Shown in pieces: positions 25,288 through 36,839 of a stretch of 64,000 bases of DNA. The position numbers were made by a program, and so were the translations under genes. The notes under the pieces are model-generated. The model was not told where the DNA came from. It saw only the letters and a list, made by a program, of their open reading frames with translations, and did not search any database. The DNA comes from Dryomyza anilis. Taxonomy: Eukaryota; Arthropoda; Insecta; Diptera; Dryomyzidae. The stretch covers positions 82,501-146,500 of the forward strand of contig OX638133.1 of assembly GCA_951804985.1 (NCBI GenBank), written 5' to 3'. Numbering within the stretch: the first letter of the stretch is position 1; each line of letters opens with the position of its first letter.

Positions 25288-25407
25288 CAAGGATTGAAAC
25301 CTAAACGAATAACTGTTTCGATTTCGGTTTTTCCGCGTTTCGGTTTCGGTTTTAAAAAGGAAACGGTTTTAAACGGATATCGGTTTCGGTTACGGTTTCA
25401 ATCCTTG
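25288..25407. mobile_element. 120-bp hAT-like MITE with perfect 8-bp duplication
   Basis: The ends are CAAGGATTGAAACC and GGTTTCAATCCTTG, perfect inverted repeats of 14 bp. They are flanked by CTTTAAAT at 25280-25287 and 25408-25415. The interior is a string of TTTCGGTTTCGG-type words. Confidence 0.85.
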
Positions 25408-25549
25408 CTTTAAATATTGAAGAGGAAACCAATTATTATATAGGATAATGTTGATCGTAATTTTGATAAATAATAATCGTACAATTTAATAAAAACATTC
25501 TGCACTGCAGAAATTATATTTATCCGAAAATTATATTTACAATAGGATT

Positions 25550-26075
25550 AATCGAATATCGACTTAGTAGTAGTCGAGATATCACATATTTAACTTCAAA
25601 TGGCTGTAGAATCTAAACGAAGCGTCGTAGAGGGTCAAACTTCTCACTTTACATCCGAACTTCAAATGGCAGTAGAATACAAACGGAGCGTAGAGGAGGG
25701 GTCAAACTTCGCAATATTTATCCCATATTAAATCTGATTATCATAGAGATCGACTTAGTAAAAGTCGAGATATCACATCTTTAACTTCAAATGGCTGTAG
25801 AGAGCGTAGTAGAGGGGTCAAATTTTGCACTTTTTATCCTAACTTAAAATAGCTGTAGAATCTAAACGGAGCTACGATGCTCCGTTTAGATTGAACAGCT
25901 ATTTTAAGTTAGGATAAAACTTTGCAGTTTTTATCGAATATTAAATCTGATTATGTAATATAAAAATCATAGGGATCAACTTAGTAGGAGTCGAGATATC
26001 ACATCTTTAACTTCAAATCTCTGTATAATCTAAACGGAGCATCGTACATGTGTCAAACTTTGCAGTTTTTATCAG
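25550..26075. repeat. Nested degenerate repeats with an 82-bp hairpin
   Basis: The words GTCGAGATATCACAT, TTAACTTCAAATGGCTGTAG, AATCTAAACGGAGC and GGTCAAACTTTGCA recur three or four times. At 25835-25916 TATCCTAACTTAAAATAGCT, then a stretch ending AACGGAGC, is followed six bases later by its complement, a near-perfect hairpin. Related words occur at 34030-34120, so this is a dispersed repeat family. Confidence 0.7.
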
Positions 26076-26530
26076 GACCGTGCGCATGATTTGCTCGTGG
26101 GGGGGTTTTAGCTAACTTCATAATAAAGAGGGTAGGGGAGATAGATTTCTGTTTGGCCATACTCATAAACATATGTCATTATTTTAGAATATCGGTATCT
26201 AACGAGGCCTAAACTAGGTAAGATATCGGGTGTACGATCTTCTTATAACGGAGTTTCCTTCAAAAACTTTATTAGGTCCTGGTTGGGCCATTTTCCATAG
26301 CCTTGTTAGGGTCCGAAAATATTGGTTTAATCGTAATAAAAACAGTATTCCATTAATAAAAATACGTGTAACTTTTTTGTCAATAAAACATAGAAAAACT
26401 AGCAATAAATTGAAAAAGGCTTTGAAAAATATTCGAAATTTATATTATTTGAGAAAATATTAAATAAAACCAATCGATTTCATCTGAAATTTGTACTTAC
26501 ATTTCATAACAATATTTTTATAATATTGGT

Positions 26531-26825
26531 CATGGTTGAAGTATATACAGGTTAAGTCATCTTTAAAATTCAGGCGCCATTTACTTTTTTTTGAAAACTG
26601 TTTGAAAGTTCCAACATTTGTTTTCGAAAAATTTAAAACAAAACATCAATGCTTTGTTTACAATTTCACAAAATTAACAAAAACTCAAAATTTTAACATC
26701 AACAAAACACAACATTTAAAACAGTTTTAATATATTTTATATTTTTTTTCTTGACATTCTCAACATTCTGTCTATCTAGTTGAACTATCTGTCTAGATGA
26801 ACTAACCTGTATATACTTCAACCAT
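26531..26825. mobile_element. MITE with long perfect TIRs and 9-bp duplication
   Basis: ATGGTTGAAGTATATACAGG at 26532 is matched by its complement ending at 26825; the repeat is perfect for 23 bp. AATATTGGT flanks both sides (26522-26530 and 26826-26834). A 9-bp duplication would suit Mutator-like elements; if one base belongs to the end it is 8 bp. The open frame at 26536-26730 has no recognisable domain. Confidence 0.8.
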
Positions 26826-27042
26826 AATATTGGTAAGTAATTCGAATAGAAAAGCGCCACAGGCGAAAATTTTTCCATTGTTTTGTGAAAATTTATTTAT
26901 TCAACTTCAGAATACAAATTTTATATACCAATTTATTTGTTAATGTATATTTCTATTTTTTTTTTGGTAAAAAAACAATTTTTTTTAGTAAATAAGGGTG
27001 TTTTTGAAATATGAAAACAAACAAATTAAAATTTTAGCAGTA

Positions 27043-27765
27043 CACTCTCAGAAATATATTGTCATATCCGACAATATTGTAACAATCTCGATGTTCAAAA
27101 TAGATCTTATCATCAGATTGTCATCTTATAGTCGACTTGACAATTAGATTGTTTTTTTTAAACGTCATACGAATGTTCGGATAACAATCGATATTGTCAA
27201 TGAATAAAATAAAAAATAACACGAATGTTTTTCAAATTTTTATTTGCAATCAATTCTTTTACAATGCAGTAGGCATCTATGCGAACACGTTATTGTGCAG
27301 CGCGATTTTTTGCACGACAAGTCTTTGGGAAGCAGTCAACCACAGGAGAGCTCGCGCAAGCTTCTGTCTAAAATGGCAGAATCACGCCCTGGAATTCATC
27401 TAAATAATCCTTTAATCAGCGCGTGTCCGTCGAAAATATTATGAAACAAAATGGTCGAACAACGACCACGAGTCTGGCGGGCATAGTCTCTCCTGATACC
27501 CTATTTGATCTGCACCTTTTTCGCGAGGTGCAGGCTAAAAACACGTAAAAATAGAAACTGATTAATTAATACTAATTAAAATTACAAATAACTTACTTAT
27601 ATTCGGGAACGATTGAACGACTTCCTTAAAGAATTTGAAATTAAAATAATAACAAATGAAATGCCATTTTATTTTTTGTATTCAAAGTAGTGCTGCCATG
27701 TGATTGAATTATTTATAAATGACAATCCCATATTGTTAAAAAGTAACAATGTATTTCTGAGAGTG
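27043..27765. mobile_element. TA-flanked MITE with CACTCTCAGAAATA ends (copy 1)
   Basis: The 723 bp element begins CACTCTCAGAAATATATTGT and ends ACAATGTATTTCTGAGAGTG, inverted with one mismatch. TA is on both sides (27041-27042 and 27766-27767), as in Tc1/mariner-type insertions. No transposase is encoded. The middle has less AT-rich DNA including GCAGCGCGATTTTTTGCACG. Confidence 0.8.
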
Positions 27766-28103
27766 TACTATTCAGAATTTGATGAAATTTGGAAGTATGG
27801 TGAAACAACATAAAATTAAAATATTGGTAAAATTTTAGCTTCCCAGATGGTGTGGTTAAAAGATTTGGTGATTTAATTTTGAAAAAATATGTATAAATAA
27901 TCAATAAATTAATCTATTGAACATAACTTAAGCAATAGTGAAGCAAAATAAAACACTAAAGTCTCATTAAAAATTGCCAACATTTTTAAACAAAGTTTAT
28001 TTTAAAAGGATATATCTCAATGCAATGTCGAAAGACGACTTTAAAATAGTAAATAAGTGTGTTTTTGAAATATGAAAACAAACAAATTAAAATTTTAGCA
28101 GTA

Positions 28104-28826
28104 CACTCTCAGAAATATATTGTCATATCCGACAATATTGTAACAATCTCGATGTTCAAAATAGATCTTATCATCAGATTGTCATCTTATAGTCGACTTG
28201 ACAATTAGATTGTTTTTTTTAAACGTCATACGAATGTTCGGATAACAATCGATATTGTCAATGAATAAAATAAAAAATAACACGAATGTTTTTCAAATTT
28301 TTATTTGCAATCAATTCTTTTACAATGCAGTAGGCATCTATGCGAACACGTTATTGTGCAGCGCGATTTTTTGCACGACAAGTCTTTGGGAAGCAGTCAA
28401 CCACAGGAGAGCTCGCGCAAGCTTCTGTCTAAAATGGCAGAATCACGCCCTGGAATTCATCTAAATAATCCTTTAATCAGCGCGTGTCCGTCGAAAATAT
28501 TATGAAACAAAATGGTCGAACAACGACCACGAGTCTGGCGGGCATAGTCTCTCCTGATACCCTATTTGATCTGCACCTTTTTCGCGAGGTGCAGGCTAAA
28601 AACACGTAAAAATAGAAACTGATTAATTAATACTAATTAAAATTACAAATAACTTACTTATATTCGGGAACGATTGAACGACTTCCTTAAAGAATTTGAA
28701 ATTAAAATAATAACAAATGAAATGCCATTTTATTTTTTGTATTCAAAGTAGTGCTGCCATGTGATTGAATTATTTATAAATGACAATCCCATATTGTTAA
28801 AAAGTAACAATGTATTTCTGAGAGTG
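28104..28826. mobile_element. Same MITE, second copy created by the tandem duplication
   Basis: It is identical in ends and flanks to the element at 27043-27765, displaced by 1061 bp. The identical flanking sequence shows it arose by segmental duplication and not by a second transposition. Confidence 0.85.
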
Positions 28827-29106
28827 TACTATTCAGAATTTGATGAAATTTGGAAGAAGTGAAACAACATAAAATTAAAATATTGGTAAAATTTTAGCTT
28901 CCCAGATGGTGTGGTTAAAAGATTTGGTGATTTAATTTTGAAAAAATATGTATAAATAATCAATAAATTAATCTATTGAACATAACTTAAGCAATAGTGA
29001 AGCAAAATAAAACACTAAAGTCTCATTAAAAATTGCCAACATTTTTAAACAAAGTTTATTTTAAAAGGATATATCTCAATGCAATGTCGAAAGACGACTT
29101 TAAAAT

Positions 29107-30589
29107 TAAAATTAGCATTTTGACGTTTTATTATTTATGAAAATTGTCAAAAAAGTAGACTTTAATTTTAAACTTTACTTTAAATTATCTTTGAATTTGA
29201 AATGAAAAGGCATATCATATTTTCATAATAAAAACAAAATTTTGCGGCACATAAAGGGAGTAAAAGAAATTATTTTTACAAATTCAAATGCGGATATTGT
29301 GGTCAAAGCAAATAACGGAAAAAATTCCCATAAATTCAAAAATTCTCTGATTTATGACAAACAAAAATATTTACAAGTTTTCAGTTATAAGTAATCGATC
29401 ATGTCGTCAACAAAAGTGGGAACATAAATTTTGGACATTTTGATAAGCTAGCCGTTCTAAAATGCATGCAATTATTGCAGGGATACTGCTGGAAATATTA
29501 CAATTCGGTTTCAAGAGACCATATCCTTAAATAGTAAATGTAAATCAGTTCGAAAATTAGGATTTGTGAATCGTAAATTTGCGGCGAAAGTAAAGTGTTG
29601 GATATAAGCCCAACAATCAATAAGAGATATGACAAAAAAAGATTTAAAATTTTTGGCTTATATAAAATCTATTCTTCGAAAAATATTGAAATATTGTTAA
29701 ACTGAAATAAAATAAGCGATAGTTGGATTAGTGTTATCAAAAATGTTAGAAGAAATGGTGTCCAACGGCTGATGGTGGGCTGGAAGACTATAATACGGAA
29801 ATTCGTCCTAACTCATTCAGAAATATAATTCTTTAACTATTTTTAAAAACTATTGAGTATTGTTCTTCATTTGTGATATATTTTTTTTACCGCGTTAACA
29901 TTTTAAGTTTAAAAGAAAATGTATAAATAATTTCGTTTACAACCTTCATTTTGTAGCTGAAATTTCTCTGAGTAAGGATTTAAAAGCGTTTTTACAAAAT
30001 CAAATCATTTAAAGATTTTATACCCTTTTGAAATGTTACTATTAGATATTTTAAAAATCAATTCAAATTTATTTAATGCAGAAATACATAACACAAATAT
30101 ACACCAATTCTGGGGCCTTATTGATTTAGGGTCTTATTTCATGTTAAATTGTTATTAAAAATACGTAAAAATAAACGAAAAGAAATTCGTTGTAATTTCT
30201 TACGCTTTTTCTGAAATTTGTTTTGTTACGTATTATGTTATAAGGGAGATATATGTATATTTTTTTAAATGTATTTTAGTTAAAAAAAATATAATAATAA
30301 ATTTACAAACAAAAATATTTTTGAACTATGTAAAAAAAATGTCTGAAATAAAAAGTTGAAAAATAATTGTTTAAAAAAAATAAATTGTTTGTATTGTATT
30401 GTTTAAAAAATAAGATTGTTAGAAAATTCAAATAATTTTTAGTATGGAAAAAAAGTTTCTTCGACAAAAATAACGTAAATATTGTTCCAAACAAAAGTTT
30501 TTCAACACAAGAAAAAAAAATGTTCGACCAAATTAATTTTAAGCAATGAACATTTTTGTAAAGAAAGAAAGCGGTATGGGCTGGAAAGA
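29107..30589. other. Intergenic AT-rich stretch, nothing recognised
   Basis: No gene, clean element end or RNA gene was recognised. The frames on both strands near 30300-30650 come from AT-rich sequence and the edge of Helitron-like element B. Confidence 0.6.
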
Positions 30590-31511
30590 ATGATAGGCTA
30601 TATATGGGCGAGATTAGACAAAGAGGCGTGGCACCTCCCAACCTATATTTCAATACTAAAACTCACCACACTAAAATTCTCCACACTAAAACTTACCACA
30701 ATAAAATTTCACCACACTAAAACTCACCACACTAAAACTCATCACAATAAAATTCACCACACTAAAACCCACCACACTAAAACTCACCACACTAAAACTC
30801 ATCACACTTAAATTTTACGACACTAAAACTCACCACACTAAAACTCACCACACTAAATTTCACCACACTAAAACCCACCACACTATAATTCACCACACTA
30901 AAACTCACCACAATAAAATTAACCACACTAAAATTCACCACACTAAAACTTTCCACACTAAAACTCGCCACACTAAAATTCACCCTAAAATTCACCACAC
31001 TAAAACCCGCCACACTATAATTCACCACACTAAAACTCACCACACTAAAATTCACCACAATAAAATTCATCACATTAAAATTCATCACACTAAAACTCAC
31101 CACAATAAAATTCACCACACTAAAACCCTCCACATTATAATTCACCACACTTAAACTCTCCACACTAAAATTCACCACACTAAAACTCACAACACTACAA
31201 TTTACCACACCAAAACTCACCAACTAAAACTCACCCACGAAAGCGTTATATGCGGAAGAATTTTACGGGGAAGATTTCTACTGGGTAAAATCTGTGGGGA
31301 ATCTGAGAAAGATTTGTCTATGAGAAAAGCTGTTTTAGGGGAGAATTATTTTTGTTTTGTTTACTACATTTAAAAAACCAATAAAAAAACGTCCACAGTG
31401 AAGCATTGGGCCCATGACATAAATAATAAAAATGTTTTTTATGTTAATTAAATCGCTCCATATCTTTGAATTCACAAAATCTTGGCACGAGTCGTGTACG
31501 GGTCCAGCTAG
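30590..31511 (+). mobile_element. Helitron-like element B carrying an expanded minisatellite
   Basis: It shares with element A the sentence GGCGTGGCACCTCCCA, the internal CACCACACTAAAA array, the post-array block GGGAATCTGAGAAAGATTTG, the pre-terminal TTCACAAAATCTTGGCACGA and the end GGGTCCAGCTAG with T following. The hairpin has one substitution (GCACGAGTCGTGT). The 5' end is approximate and appears diverged or truncated. Confidence 0.65.
30655..31230. repeat. 15-bp minisatellite inside Helitron-like element B
   Basis: About 38 units of AAAACTCACCACACT-type sequence. The array is more than twice as long as that in element A, so it has expanded or contracted after the copies separated. The 143-codon frame on the - strand at 30792-31223 is a product of the period and not a gene. 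Confidence 0.9.
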
Positions 31512-32837
31512 TTTTAGAATATATATATATAACCTTTTATTAGTATAGCATTTTTTAATTTCCTAAATACGTTTTAACATCAATAAAGATTTATTAGAAT
31601 AAGAATGAGTAAAGATAAAGTCAGCTTACAAATGAAATTGAACTTTATCACTTTTTTGCTCTGATCTTCTTTTATTGTTTTTTGCTTTTAGAAAATATTG
31701 TTTCGTTTTTACTCTAAACACTTTGATCAATTCTAACATATTGTTTAAACCACTTTTGATCTGAGCGTCTGATATTATAAAATTATAATTTACATTCATA
31801 TACATTTTTAGTCATTAAGTTAATTAAATATTTTTTTTCTCTACATAAAGATAGAGCATGTGATGAAATTGAGATTACTGATTAAAAATTGACAGATACA
31901 TAAAGAATTTTGAAAATGAATATTTGGCATTTTGAAAATGTATTTGGTGACTTTTCGTTCTACAACGACGATATGTAAAAAAAAACTGATAAAAAAAGGA
32001 TGTTGAACAAAGTTATCAATTTTCCGACAAAGTTCACTAGAAGTTTAATACAAGATTGCAATATGATAATGCAAATAAATATGTTGCATAATTTAGGGGT
32101 TAAACTAATGTCGATTTTAATGGCACTTCAGTAGTTGCCTTATTCTAGCAGTTGTTGCACTGATAAATTTCCAAAGAGCAACCACTGCTAGAATAGTTGT
32201 TGCTCTGAGTTTTTAGTTTACGCACTCATTTTGAAATCAGTTTTTCACGCACATAAGAACAATTTTTTGGAATTAAATTTCAACGATTAATCACGCACTC
32301 ACTAATGGTTATAAATTCACTCTTTTTTAGGGATTAAATATTTTATTTGGCACAATATTTATAGATTAATAAAATATAAATTGAAATACTATAAACAGAA
32401 ACATAATAAACAAAAAATTACATTATTAAAAGTCAATTGGAAATTATTTACAAACACATATTAGAAAATCTAAAATGATTTGCATGGCTAGTGCAAGTAC
32501 TGACTTTTTGGGGCAACAACTCAAAACTGACCATGATAAGTATATAACCTAAGTATAAATTGATATTTTCTAAAAAGTACAATAGAACTTCATCAAATAC
32601 TGATGTTTTACATCGTCTACTTTATCATCTGATTCTTTAAAAAGTAGTACAAAAAAGTATCAAGCTCATAAACAGATTTGGTGTTAGAAGATGTAGTGAT
32701 AAAAATTATAGTTGATTAATAAAATGTTTAAATATTTCAGATTAATTTTGTTTAAAATTATACATTTATGAAAATATTTACAGATATCAACATTCTTCAT
32801 ATATTCGTACTCTGCCATTGTTCAGAGACTTTTTATT
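31512..32837. other. Intergenic stretch with one small hairpin
   Basis: AT-rich, without coding support. The only structured element seen is the hairpin at 32129-32207, listed separately. Confidence 0.55.
32129..32207 (+). other. Small imperfect hairpin, miRNA-sized
   Basis: TATTCTAGCAGTTGTTGC at about 32141-32158 pairs with GCAACCACTGCTAGAATA at about 32179-32196 with one internal mismatch and a loop of about 20 bases. An outer CAG/CTG pair lies beyond a mismatched bulge. Size and shape fit a miRNA precursor but equally a tiny palindromic transposon. Confidence 0.3.
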
Positions 32838-33130
32838 CCCTACACCTATGAGGTACAGGTTATATTAACTTTGTGCAGATATAATAACGCCCCTTAGGAG
32901 GCGTAGCCGGTATGGAATAGTATAGATATTCTTGATCAGTATTAGCTATGTCCATCTGTCTGTCCATCTGCCTTGCTGTCCGTATACACGATAACTTGAG
33001 AAATAATGCTTAGAATACGATGAAATTTCGTTTCGATATGTTTTAGCCAAAAATGAGTTCTGTCAATGGAAATGAGCCAAATCGGTCAACGGACACGCCC
33101 ACCTCCCATACAAGTCTCTCTTATATAACT
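32838..33130. repeat. Dispersed repeat with TTGATCAGTAT...GTCCATCTGTCTG sentence
   Basis: The stretch TATAGATATTCTTGATCAGT followed by ATGTCCATCTGTCTGTCC resembles the right part of the 0.7-kb unit (54629-55343) and repeats common in higher flies. After it comes CGGACACGCCCACCTCCCAT. It is an old copy with unclear ends. Confidence 0.5.
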
Positions 33131-33479
33131 CTTTAGGAACCAATAACTCGAAAAGTATTCTATACATAATTTTAAAATTTAAAACGTATTGTTAGAATTT
33201 TCCTAAAAATTTGTGTTCTAAAAATGGACGTGATACGCCCACATTTTTTTTACATTATTTCCCTGTATTTATTATGGCCCTTTCAGCCGTAAATAATTAA
33301 AATCAAATCTATAAAATATTAGCCTTACAAAATTTTAAATATAGGCATGGTCCACCCTCATTTTTCTTTATTATTTTATATCAATTTTATAAATTATGGG
33401 AGTGTGTATTCTGAGAGTGTTCAGCATAAATAAGAACCATAAAATTTAGGTATACAATTAAATATCCCAAATTAATATC

Positions 33480-34135
33480 CTCACCAAAGGTTTAGGGTAT
33501 TTCATAGTCTGACGCGATTGACTATATAAGTACGTCCCATTTGACCGAACTTACCTATGTGATCTAACTTTGCCAACTCGTTTATAAGTCTTTCCATTTC
33601 TCAGTGAGCAGATATAGACGCACGTCCGTTGGCCCATTTGCACCAAATTTGGATATGTTCACCTACATACACAAATTTTAAAGTGTACAAAATTTCAAAT
33701 TGATATCTCTATCCAATTCAGTCTATTTGCTGTATAAAGGAAGTGGGCGGGGGTACATTTGTATGTGAGGTATGAGTTCCCGCACAGCGATTTCCTCCAA
33801 ACTTTACCATAACCTTGCTTATGTAATGGCATTGATCTCAACAAAAACTCGTGTCGATATCTAATTTCCTTTTCTCTAGAAATAAATAAATAAGATCATT
33901 TTGTATGTGAAGTAGGTATGTCCGTTGACTTATCACGCTCATTTTTGGAATTTTTCTTACTCAGCTGTATCAAGCATACGAAATTTCATTGTAGTAGTAT
34001 TTTCAAAGAAATGTATGGAGCAGTAACACTGTGCGCCGTAGAGGGATCAAACTTTGCACTATTTATCTCATATTCAATATGTTTATGCGGTATAAAAAAA
34101 TCATAGGAATCGACTTAGATTATAAATTTCTTCAT
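33480..34135. repeat. Fragments of dispersed repeats
   Basis: GTGATCTAACTTTGCCAACT near 33561 looks like the reverse complement of the left end of the 0.7-kb unit. The later part (GAGGGATCAAACTTTGCACT, AATCATAGGAATCGACTTAG) matches the repeats at 25550-26075. Ends could not be set. Confidence 0.45.
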
Positions 34136-34139
34136 ATTG

Positions 34140-34625
34140 ACTGGACCTAAGAAGTTGTAAATCATTTTCCATTTCGATTTTCACGACTATAACCATTTTT
34201 GCATTGTTTGCACTGGGTTTTCAACTATAATCGTTAAATATGATTGCAACATGAGAACAAATTGTCGACGCAACAAAATTTATGACAGTCAATATTACTA
34301 AGTTGTACATGATGTTGTAATAAATAGATTTTCGTATATTTACTGGAAATGTGTAAAAGTGCAAAAGGCAGCTTTAAGCAATCGCATAAATCATGGTACA
34401 AATTGCTTTTGCAATTGCTGCCAACATATTGAGAAACTGGCCGTGTGTTGAACCCGTGATGATTGGCTACAAAATGATTAAATCAACATTAAAAAGAGCG
34501 AGGTTGTTAATTAAAATTTAACAATTCTTCAACCAACGAGCGCTCGTATTTTTTAATAACCAACATGATTTTCTCATTGTTGCGGTATTTGGTATTGTAC
34601 ACAGATAAAAGTGTAATACATAATT
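34140..34625. promoter_or_regulatory. Single-copy stretch with homeodomain-type sites: candidate enhancer
   Basis: The block does not recur in the window. It carries ATGATTAAATCAAC (near 34484, an Exd/Hox-like TGATTAAAT core), TGATGATTGGC (near 34458), GTTAATTAAAATTTAAC (near 34505), ATCGCATAAATCATGG (near 34381) and CTTTTGCAATTGCTGCC. Such site density upstream of invected suggests, but does not show, an enhancer. Confidence 0.3.
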
Positions 34626-34929
34626 GTTATGAATGGCGTTTAATAATATATTTATGAAACATTCATTAGACTATTTCATAAAATTGTATATTCATTTATG
34701 TTACGGATTGTGCACATAAATAGTTTGTTCATCATATTAATGAACCGACTGACAATATCGAAGTTAAATTGAATAGAGCAGATTTTTAAATTAGTGAGAT
34801 TTTCTATCTGAAATATATAAAGCTACAATAAGGGTGCTCGTATGGATAGCGAAAAATAATTACTCAAAAAGAGCATTTTGAAAGACCAACAATTCCCTCT
34901 TTTTTATTTATATCACGGGATATAAATAT

Positions 34930-36066
34930 TAAAAATCGACAGAAATATGACTGGGACTATACTTGTAATACCTACCAAGGAGACGCTTTAAAAAAAAAAA
35001 TGATTGTGGTAATCATATTTGAAGGGCATCATACTATGATTAATGGTTATGGTTGTAGGCAATCATATAATTTGTCTATTATGATCCTCAGTGACAACTA
35101 TTATACAACCATACTATGGTCCTCAGTGACCGTATTGGAATTTCATACTACCATACTATGGTCCTACGTAACCATTGATCATATTATGATCATGATCATA
35201 TTTTATTATGATTCTCCCTTAATTCCTGAAAAAGCGGATTGAAAAGAAATTATAAATAAGACACATGTTACATTTGTTATTTACGATTTATATTTTATAT
35301 ATTTTTTTTAATTAAAGACACAATTTTAGGTTGCAAACACAGTGAAGCTTTACTGTGCGCGAAGCTGTGCTTGCAATGGCCGGACAGTACAAACCCTCTT
35401 TATACGTTCATTTTTCCCCGATATTCTTAGCAAAATTCCCCAAGTGACTATAAAATTCCCCGCACAAATGTAATTTAAATACACTGAGAATAAGTAGTGT
35501 TTTTACTACACTTTTAATAAAAATCGAAATAATCCATAGAAAAATATTACGCAATATGTTATTCTTTTAATATGTTTTTTATTTCTTGATTTCTCTATTT
35601 TTCGAATGACATTTATCAGCCATTACAGACAGATATATAGACAATTAGAACTGAGTTAATATGGAATTATAAATATATGTGATTTATTGACTATAATATG
35701 ACTAAAAAAAATGAATAATAAACTTGGTTTAAACTAGTACTGAAAATGGTCAATTTAAGCAGATAAAAATATTTGAATAGGAGTATACTATTTAGAAAAT
35801 CACTGAGCGTCACCGTCATGATTGGTATTGAACATATTATAATCGTGGCAGTCATTATCGTAATAATTACAACCATATTCTGGTTTTTCAGAAATACATT
35901 CATATTATAATAAATTGTTTACTGTAATATGATTTTTGCGACCTTAGTATTGTTGAAATAAAATTGAAACTACTATTCTTTGATTGTGACAACCATCTAT
36001 GATTGTAAAGAGCATATCATGGTTGTCGCGATAATGTAGCAACCATATTATTTCGCTGCGTGCACA
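34930..36066. mobile_element. Old element rich in CATATTATGATTGTGG words
   Basis: Words such as ATACTATGGTCCTCAGTGAC (twice), CATATTATGATCATG, GATTGTGACAACCAT and ATGGTTGTCGC recur. The right end, ATTTCGCTGCGTGC at about 36052-36065, resembles the end CTCTGCGTG of the element at 42847-43953, which has the same internal words. The left end was not found. Confidence 0.5.
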
Positions 36067-36089
36067 AATGTATCTAATACCAGTAAGGA

Positions 36090-36629
36090 AGGTTCGTCCA
36101 CAATAAAAATTTTGAAGTAGGGAAATTGTGATAGTTGGTGTGATGAAGTTAGTAAGAATTATGAAAGTTATAGTCGGTCTAGCCAACTAAAAATATCCTA
36201 CACTTATGTGATAATGTGTGCGTTTATTGTTTAAAGTGACAAAGAGGTCCCCGGTTTTACGAATCCGAATCCGAATGAAAAACTTGCGATCGCTGAAGAC
36301 TTTCCTTTCATTTGAGTACCCATACATATGTACGAATATGTAAGTGTAACGAATTTCGGTTTATCAATTAGAGGGAAACCATAATTTTTATATAATTGAG
36401 CAAAACAGTCGACTTCGGCAATATATAAAGTAGTAGGGTCACAATCGAGCGATCACGTACATTTTTAACCCCAGATAGCGTAGATGTATAAGTAATCTAA
36501 CTTGGGAGTTTTATTTATTTAGTACTTCTAGATTTCCTCTAAATGTGATTTCACCAGGTTGACTTTCTGGGTGTTACACGCGTCGTACCAAACTGAATAT
36601 ACCCTTTCACTCTTAGTGTAGGTTATAAA
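36090..36629 (+). mobile_element. Diverged copy of the dispersed 0.7-kb unit
   Basis: It retains ATAGTCGGTCTAG, GCGATCGCTGAAGACTTTCC, ACGAATTTCGGTTT, GCGTAGATGTATAAGTAATC and the end CCAAACTGAATATACCCTTT followed by CACTCTTAGTGTAGGTTAT. The sequence is much more diverged than the copies at 49-55 kb, so it is an older insertion. Confidence 0.65.
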
Positions 36630-36839
36630 TACGGTTTTGGTCCTTTTCAAATATCCTTGAAACAGGACATGTAGGGTAAAATCTAAAAACGCCATTATTC
36701 TTAGAATTTCGATATCCAAATAAATGGTGGACGTTTTTATTTTGAATAAAATGCAAAAGTAGTAAAATGAGTACATAAAAATAAGGAAGAAATTGGATTT
36801 ATGATTTTTTCTGTGTATATTTTGGCGTTGTTGTATTAG

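Larger units (their letters stand above)
26986..29106 (+). repeat. Recent 1.06-kb direct tandem duplication
   Basis: Copy 1 is 26986-28046 and copy 2 is 28047-29106, offset 1061 bp at the start and 1059 bp at the end because of a small change (GTATGGTG against GAAGTG) near 27795/28856. Otherwise the two are almost identical. Each contains the same MITE with the same flanks, so the whole block duplicated after that insertion. The repeated pair of short frames (27194-27403 and 28255-28464) is a by-product. Confidence 0.95.

Noticed and set aside
27194..28505. Two pairs of identical short frames (66 and 69 codons)
   Set aside because: They are duplicated only because the 1.06-kb block is duplicated; they lie inside a MITE and show no domain.
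30792..31223. 143-codon frame of VVSFSVVNF repeats on -
   Set aside because: Same minisatellite in the second Helitron-like element.
33404..33425. Another end of the CACTCTCAGAAATA MITE (TATTCTGAGAGTGTTC)
   Set aside because: Only about 14 bases match and there is no partner end nearby.
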